Positions 57,712-64,000 of a stretch of DNA of 64,000 nt are shown piece after piece. Numbering within the stretch: position 1 is the stretch's first letter; each line of letters opens with the position of its first letter. The translations under genes and the position numbers were made by a program. The notes under the pieces were generated by a model. The model saw only the letters and a program-made list of their open reading frames with translations. It was not told the DNA's origin and made no database searches. Source of the stretch: Helianthus annuus (taxonomy: Eukaryota; Streptophyta; Magnoliopsida; Asterales; Asteraceae); assembly GCF_002127325.2 (NCBI RefSeq), contig NC_035447.2, positions 26,179,762 through 26,243,761 on the forward strand. The letters are read 5' to 3'.

Positions 57712-60507
57712 TTATCGGGGATCATCGAGATGCAGCTCACCCCCAAACACACAGTCACGGGCTGTAGCACCATTATACTTATTGCCCGAATCAACCCAAA
57801 CACCCTTATCTCTCTCATAACCTCTCAACTCCTCATTTGGCGGTTTGAATCTATCCCCAAACTGAACTTTGCTTAGTATCTCTAGCTTAGATTCTAAACG
57901 CACGATTCTCTCCTCTAATTCCTCTACTCTCCTATCCGGTGGATCCCCACACTTGAGTCCTATCACCTTCTCTAGACTCGGATCACTCAACACCTTCTCC
58001 TCATCTTTCTCGTCCTTCTCACACTCCCTTACTAACGATACCGCCTCCACTCTATCACTAGGCCCTCTCGAATTCATAACCTTAAAAATTACCGATTCTT
58101 CGCCCGCTCTAAGTGTGATGGTGCCTAAAAAGACATCTATGAGAGCTTTAGCGGTGTTCAAGAACGGGCGTCCTAAAATTAACGGTACGTTTTCATCGGC
58201 TTCCATGTCAAGAATGACGAAATCGGCCGGAAAAACGAACTTGTCTACCTTAACAAGCAAATTCTCGACTATGCCCCTAGGGTGTTTCACGGATCTATCA
58301 GCTAAGGATAATGTCATTCGGGTGGGTGAAAGCTCGCCTAAGTCTAGCTTTTCGTAGAGGGAAAATGGCATCAAATTGATGCTAGCACCTAGATCGGCTA
58401 AAGCTCTAGTATTAGTGTTACTACCGAATAGACAAGGAATTGTGAAAACACCGGGATCGGTAAGCTTTTCAGGAAGTTGATTTGAGACAACGGCCGAACA
58501 TCCACCATGCAATGGGATATTCGACAACTCCCCTAACTTCTCCTTATTCCTAAGAAGGTCCTTTAAGAATTTCGCGTATTTAGGCATGGACTGAAGTGCC
58601 TCTATGAACGGAAGATTAATCTTCAATTGCTTGAAGATGTCTAAGAATTGCCCATATTCCCTCGAGTATTTTTGATTCTTAAGACGTGAAGGGAACGGGA
58701 CATACGCATGGTTCACTAAAGGTGATGGCCTAACATCCACGGGAGGTTTCTTTACTCTCTTCTCACCTTGAGACTCACCGGGCTGTGCGGTACTTGCTGG
58801 GCGCAGCCTCGATTGCACTTTGTCGGGAGCCTCCATCTCTATCTCTTCGTCTACAATATCTCCATCCTCATCGACCACTCTCTCCTCTACGCTCGGGTTC
58901 CCTATGGTTTTCCCACTACGGGTGGTAATGGCCTTTACATGAGCATTCGGGTTCGGTTGGGTGTTACCCGCAAACTGACCGGGTAATCTCTCCTCTAACT
59001 TCCTAGACATATCACCTACAACCCTTTGAAGGTCTTGGAAAGCAGTCTGGTGATTCTTAAGCATAAGGTCATGTTCACAAAGTTTCTTTTGGGTGGTTTG
59101 ATCCCTAACAATTAATTGACTCATCATGGACTCCATCCTTTCTAGACTACCCCCAAGATCATAGCTTGACCCTTGGCCTGTTTGAACCTGACTACCCGAC
59201 CCCCCATCATTAACCTGCCCATTTGAACCCCCACCAAAGAGTGAACCTAAACCCCTATTTGGATTTTGAGCTATTTGAAAACCAGGGGGTCCGTTTGAGC
59301 GAAAATTGTTGTTAGAAGCAAAATTATTATTACGCCAACCCGAACCAAAGTTATTATTACCAAACCCACTAGGTTGACCTCTACCTTGACCCCCTCCTAC
59401 AAAATCGACTTGCTCCTCACCTACTAGCAGTGGACACGCACTCGTGTCGTGAAACCCTCGACAAAACTCACATATGTCTACCTTAGCCTTAATTTCCTTA
59501 AGTTCCCTAGACATGTTTTCCAATACAGCGGCTAAACTAGGATCCATGGTGACATGGTTCACCCCTCGGGCAGGCGCACTAGTAGTGGTATTCGAATTAC
59601 CACATTGATACCGCTGATCGGATCGTGATTGGGATTGAGACTGAGCAAATGCCTCAAAACGCTCTAAACACTCAGCAACAGTAAGAATACCCATCATATG
59701 CCCTCCCGCATTAGTATCGAACCTATCACGAGTCTCTTGGGTGAGACCGTTATAAAATTTCTCACATAACGCCCAATCAGAAAGACCATGCTGGGAGCAA
59801 CGAGCACACACGTTTTGGAATCGCTCCCAAGCAAGGTAGTAAGGCTCGTCGGGCTCCATGCGAAAAGAGTGGATTTGGTCTCTAAGACGTGAGGCTTTAG
59901 CGGGCGGAAAATACTTATTCAAAAAGGCTTGACGAAGCCCCGCCCATGTGGTGAAGGTACCGGTTGGTTGAGAGTCCAACCAAGTAGCCGCACGGCCGAC
60001 TAATGAGAATGGGAAAAGCTGTAGGTAGGTGGCATCGTTGGGTGCACCGTGAAGGCTAAAAGTGGTGAGAATACGGGAGAACCGGTTTATATGGGCCGGT
60101 GCGTCCTCGTCCTCGCGACCGTGGAACTGGATGCTATTGGTGATTGCTTGCATGGCATAAGATGGAATCTGCCATGAGTTCTCGCTAACTATAGGTGGAA
60201 CAGTAATGGGTGACGCTAGACCAGTGAAGCCTTGGGTGGCTTGTTGGTGAACGGTCTGCCTAGCGTTGGCCATGTGTTCTAAGTTCTCTGGGATGCTAGA
60301 GGTGCTAAAAGTAGGGCTATCGGGTGGGGAAATCTTAGGTGATGTTTTGGGTGATTGAAGTGGGGTGGGTAATGGAGTGGAATCGAAATTGGGAAACTGA
60401 GACGTGGATGAAATACTAACCTGTGGGCCTTGGCCCAAACGAGATGATGATGATGACTCGGTGACTGGTGGCTTCGGTGGCGGTCCGTGCGAGCGCAGAT
60501 GTGGCAT
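57712..60507 (-). CDS. Gag-protease polyprotein of element C (Athila-like)
   Basis: This intact ORF of 931 residues encodes the structural protein of an LTR retrotransposon. A Ser/Pro-rich leader (1-100) precedes a retrotransposon gag domain at about 115-290 (LFPFSLVGRAATWLDS, FLNKYFPPAK, FYNGLTQETR). A CCHC-like zinc finger CEFCRGFHDTSACP lies near 346. Gly/Asn-rich and coiled stretches follow. A retroviral-type aspartic protease spans about 690-795, with ALADLGASINLMP at the active site and LILGRPF as the flap-downstream motif; DLGAS in place of DTGAS is usual in Athila. A C-terminal coiled coil (ELEERIVRLESKLEIL) ends the protein. There is no polymerase. Particle formation may be self-sufficient, with reverse transcription supplied in trans. 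Confidence 0.9.
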   Translation of the reverse strand: MPHLRSHGPPPKPPVTESSSSSRLGQGPQVSISSTSQFPNFDSTPLPTPLQSPKTSPKISPPDSPTFSTSSIPENLEHMANARQTVHQQATQGFTGLASPITVPPIVSENSWQIPSYAMQAITNSIQFHGREDEDAPAHINRFSRILTTFSLHGAPNDATYLQLFPFSLVGRAATWLDSQPTGTFTTWAGLRQAFLNKYFPPAKASRLRDQIHSFRMEPDEPYYLAWERFQNVCARCSQHGLSDWALCEKFYNGLTQETRDRFDTNAGGHMMGILTVAECLERFEAFAQSQSQSRSDQRYQCGNSNTTTSAPARGVNHVTMDPSLAAVLENMSRELKEIKAKVDICEFCRGFHDTSACPLLVGEEQVDFVGGGQGRGQPSGFGNNNFGSGWRNNNFASNNNFRSNGPPGFQIAQNPNRGLGSLFGGGSNGQVNDGGSGSQVQTGQGSSYDLGGSLERMESMMSQLIVRDQTTQKKLCEHDLMLKNHQTAFQDLQRVVGDMSRKLEERLPGQFAGNTQPNPNAHVKAITTRSGKTIGNPSVEERVVDEDGDIVDEEIEMEAPDKVQSRLRPASTAQPGESQGEKRVKKPPVDVRPSPLVNHAYVPFPSRLKNQKYSREYGQFLDIFKQLKINLPFIEALQSMPKYAKFLKDLLRNKEKLGELSNIPLHGGCSAVVSNQLPEKLTDPGVFTIPCLFGSNTNTRALADLGASINLMPFSLYEKLDLGELSPTRMTLSLADRSVKHPRGIVENLLVKVDKFVFPADFVILDMEADENVPLILGRPFLNTAKALIDVFLGTITLRAGEESVIFKVMNSRGPSDRVEAVSLVRECEKDEKDEEKVLSDPSLEKVIGLKCGDPPDRRVEELEERIVRLESKLEILSKVQFGDRFKPPNEELRGYERDKGVWVDSGNKYNGATARDCVFGGELHLDDPR

Positions 60508-60652
60508 CCACTATCCGCAAAAACCCGAATGTGAGAAAAGCAACAGTAGTCACTACGACTCAAACGAAAATAAAAGACTCAAACAAACTAAACACGTAGC
60601 ACGTATATGTCAAATAAGGTCTATCAAAGCTAATAAACGCGATTGCCAAGAG

Positions 60653-60670
60653 TCCCCGGCAACGACGCCA
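60653..60670 (-). promoter_or_regulatory. Element C primer-binding site
   Basis: TGGCGTCGTTGCCGGGGA on the minus strand resembles the Athila-lineage primer-binding site (canonical form with GCGCCG). It lies six bases from the 5' LTR. Confidence 0.85.
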
Positions 60671-60676
60671 AAAACT

Positions 60677-63600
60677 TGATGTGTGCTAAAAAGACTATAA
60701 AAATTAACTAAATTAGACTCTCTAAGCTAGACACTAAAAAGCTTTAATTCTAGACTCGACCTAAAACCACACAATCGGCAAGTGTACCGATCAATGTAGT
60801 ATAACCTAGGAAGTCCGAATATCGAACCACGAGACTCTATTTATCACGTAGATTAGACTCTGACTAGACGCTTACAGACACGACTTAACTTGTTTAATTG
60901 TTTGGGGGGGGGGGTTACGAAAAATCTAGGAAATATAAATTAAACTACTAAATTAAACTAGAACTAGACTAAAGACGAATAAGGACTGAGGACTTTTCTT
61001 ATATGAGAACGAGACCACCTAGACAAGAATCCTGGATTGTTTTTAAGAGATTACCGATTAAGTTAATTGCACGAGTTATGGAACCGGGATTTTAAAGTAC
61101 TAAACCTATTAAGAACCATCGAGGCCCCTCGACCCTTCTCAAGGAGAAACCTGTGGAGCTACCTAGGCCGTTAATCCTACCGGTTATTAGACGCCTTTCC
61201 AGTTGTCTAATTATTGTGTAAGTACCCTAATGTTGACCTATTCTTTTCCAATCCTAGGTCTAGGGTAGTTTGGAGTAATTAATTTGACTTGATAGACTAA
61301 TAAGACCGACAGGTAAACCAAGACATGACCTTTTCCAAGGACTATCTAAAGCAATTCGCCGGGTAAGACCTACCAATAGCCCCTCACTTCCCAGGTATTA
61401 GGACTAGCAGAACACTAAGACTTAGCAAATTATTACCAATTACTTCTAGGGTTTATTGGCCAATTCTCCCTAAAGAGTTAAGGTTTTCTAACGTGATATA
61501 GACACTCACCGAAATCCTAAACCCTAATATGACTCTATGTTGTGATATAGACCGTCACTAAGAATCATATGATGCAAATAATAACAATAAACCGAATCAA
61601 AGCACGCATATACATCAAATCATTAAACCAAACCGTTTACTAAACACAATTAGTCCATAAAAATCATGCAATTAATAAAACCGGTAAAAACTTTATTTTA
61701 ATCCATTCATCAAGTCTAGGCGGTTAATAAATCTAGCCGAGCATGTTAAAACGTGAAAACAATTCAAAGATGTTCAACAAAGAATTCATCATAACAAGTT
61801 TCGTAAGAAAAGTCAAGAACAAAGAACTAGAAACCCCGATTAGATCTTCAAGCCTTCTTCCCCGAACTCGTGCCGATGATTCCTAGGCTTCAAAATCTCC
61901 AAAAACGCTCCAATATTGCTCAACAATCGCCCAAGAAGTCCCCAAAGTCGAATTAGGGTTTTTTTTCCATTTAAAGATGATTATATATGACTTTTCCTAA
62001 AAAACCCTTATTAAATTCGTAATAATTGCCAGCCAGAACGTTCTGGCTGGGCGCCACAAAATCAGGGACTGGGTGGTGGGGTGCCACCTTGTTTTTCAGC
62101 TCATGTACTAACTTCATACTCTCACCAGGTGCCAGAAACTTGCTTAGTGGGTGATGGGGTGCCAGAGAGTGATTTTTCAGCTTTTAAACTCTATTTCAAC
62201 TCCTCGACCTTTCCAACATGCTTCAAGACTTGACACTTCAATATTTTAACTCGTTTTACTCGGTTTCTCGCATATTTGAGCATCAAGACCTGCGAAACAC
62301 AATTTGATCAATAGTATACATATTCTAACGAAAATCAAAACTAAATATAACAAAAACTATACAAACTGTACACGAATAAAAGTAGTATTTTTGCAATACA
62401 TCAAACATCCCCACACTTACTCTTTTTTCGTCCTCGAAAAAGAATTATGCAACGGAATCATAGACAAATATTCACTTGGGTCAAAAGCATAGGTATATTT
62501 AATTAAAACCAAGACTTGTGTTAGCTGCGATTGCGAATATACTTGTCCCCTTAAACCCGAATCCAATCCTAAGCCCTTATCATGTGAATTTAATTTAAGT
62601 GCGGTCAGTCTACCTAGGGTCTCACGCTAGAATTTACAGTCTACCTACTCCCGCCTCAAGCTTATAGGACTAAAGGAGCGATCACTGGACCAATTCCCAA
62701 CCGTCTTATATCAAAACCATAAGAGTTTACAATCATATGTTTTTTCTTTTTTCCATTTTTTCATTTTTTTTCTATTTTTGCTTTGTTTTTTTGTCTTTTT
62801 CTTTCTCGTGAGTCTAGACGATGCTTTCCCTAACCAAGAGGTATTCCGGCTGTAGAGTCGCTATCCCCAACCACAGATTACTTAGGTTTCGGTACTTTTA
62901 ATCGGCAATTCGATTTCACACATCCCAGAGGCATTCCGGCTGTAGAGTCGCTATCCCCAACTCGGATTACATAGACCTGTGTTACTTTCATTTAGTTTCT
63001 AGCTCACTTTTTATTCTTTTTTTTTCATGATCACAAACTCTAACGATTTTAATTTATAACGGCGCCCCTTATACTATTATTGGCGGTTTTAGTTTCCCAT
63101 ATTTCCCAGGCGAAAACCCACTGGCAGACCGACAATTAAGGTATATTAACTCAAAGGGACTTAAAACCAAACCCGGGCCTATCCACATATCCCTAACTAG
63201 ACGCAAGCTTGATTTATTATAATCTCATATTATTATTATTCGACCCCGAGCAAAAATTTATCTTTTCTATCATTTTCCGTTCGAAAATGCAAACTTCTTT
63301 TATTTCAAAAGACATTTTCTGGTTTTTCAATTTTTTTGGATTTTTCAATTTTTCAATTTTTTTGTATTTTTAACAATTTAGACTCGATATTTACATGTAT
63401 CCCATCCCCACACTTAGAGATTGCATTGTCCCTAATGCAAGAACGAAAATACGACTCAACAACTTCCTACAAATAAAACTGCAACGAAATAAATAAAAAA
63501 AATGAACAACAAAATGGGAAACGACTTAGCTGAGCATGTGAGACTGTCAAAGTGCCAGTCGTTTTCACATAAGCCCTCCAATTCGAAACGCGCTCAGCAA

Positions 63601-64000
63601 ACAACTCCTACCCTCGGACACGCGAACGAAAGCGGCTACAACAATCACCCTAATCAAGCAAACACCAAACACTAGCAAAAGATAATATGTAATATCACGC
63701 TCAACAACCATCCACAAGTGTATCAACCAACCCCAAAACCCATCCAACCTGTTTAAAATATTAGTACAGACCAAGATATGATGAAAACAGCATAAAAGAA
63801 AAATAATATAACAAAACGGTATGCTCGATCACTGCTGCATCATCCTCAAACCACACCATCTACTCCTCATCTCAAACCCTGCTCCACGATAACTGACCAC
63901 TCTCAGTGGTAAATCAGCCGGCTGCTCCTAAACAGCCCCCTGAGATCTCGTGGAAGCACCTCACCTGCGTTTGGTGCCTGACGAGGAACCTTCACCTGAC
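60677..64000 (-). repeat. Element C 5' LTR (runs off the window)
   Basis: This aligns with 52324-55633 with about 30 differences. It includes the G10 run, the palindrome at 62029-62050 and the TATA at 61980-61987. It contains no gene; the short open frames at 62304-62492 and 63565-63774 are LTR sequence duplicated from 53950 and 55184. Confidence 0.88.

Larger units (their letters stand above)
52324..64000 (-). mobile_element. Element C: Athila-like gag-protease element (partial)
   Basis: The 3' LTR starts at 52324 (TGATGTGTGC in plus orientation). The 5' LTR starts at 60677 and leaves the window. The two copies match for at least 3.3 kb at about 99% by eye. The primer-binding site on the minus strand, TGGCGTCGTTGCCGGGGA (60653-60670), is the Athila type. 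One gag-protease ORF is intact. No reverse transcriptase, RNase H or integrase lies between it and the 3' LTR, so the element is non-autonomous. The inner border of the 3' LTR cannot be fixed because the 5' LTR is truncated by the window end. The expected target duplication is CCTAG (52319-52323). Confidence 0.88.

Overview
The window reads as nuclear DNA of a eudicot plant, most likely a member of Asteraceae. It is AT-rich, has spliced genes, and is mostly nested transposons. The long Ty3/gypsy LTRs beginning TGTCACACCCC suggest Asteraceae; the family is inferred and was not searched. No tRNA, rRNA or organellar gene was seen. The only apparently intact host gene is a two-exon family-1 UDP-glycosyltransferase at 5489-7844 (+).

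Layout. 1-5.4 kb: a chromovirus-type LTR end, decayed coding sequence of unknown family, a hAT miniature element, and a Mutator-like element nested in a hAT-like element that lies just upstream of the glycosyltransferase. 5.4-7.9 kb: the glycosyltransferase, with a miniature element in its intron. 8.1-11.6 kb: a Harbinger-like element filled with a 15-bp minisatellite, then LINE and Tat-type LTR remnants. 11.65-35.1 kb: a Helitron cluster on a tandem duplication. Helitron H3 (11650-13258) and its flank were duplicated. A 1.1-kb Helitron (H2) then entered copy 1 and a 7.3-kb gene-carrying Helitron (H1, 16147-34109) entered copy 2, so each copy preserves the empty site of the other's insertion. 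H1 carries a spliced B3-domain (REM-like) gene copy with two frameshifts and a divergent pair of small unknown ORFs. An almost complete 10.6-kb Tekay-type chromovirus (element A, 19228-29856) lies in intron 1 of the B3 copy.

34.9-39.5 kb: a fold-back element split by a 3.6-kb solo LTR with a perfect 5-bp target duplication, then another LTR fragment. 39.5-52.3 kb: a second Tekay-type element (B, minus strand) with broken pol and an extra proline-rich ORF upstream of gag. 52.3-64 kb: an Athila-like element (C, minus strand) with an intact gag-protease ORF and no reverse transcriptase, inserted in the U3 of B's 5' LTR and running off the window.

The features most worth a second look are: three 37-nt hairpins in A's leader with the same 9+19+9 geometry, related loops and different stems; the UAG-CAGCCA context ending B's extra ORF, which fits the plant virus CARYYA readthrough motif; the reciprocal empty sites of H1 and H2; the divergent ORF pair in H1; and H3, whose body is repeats of its own terminal hairpin.
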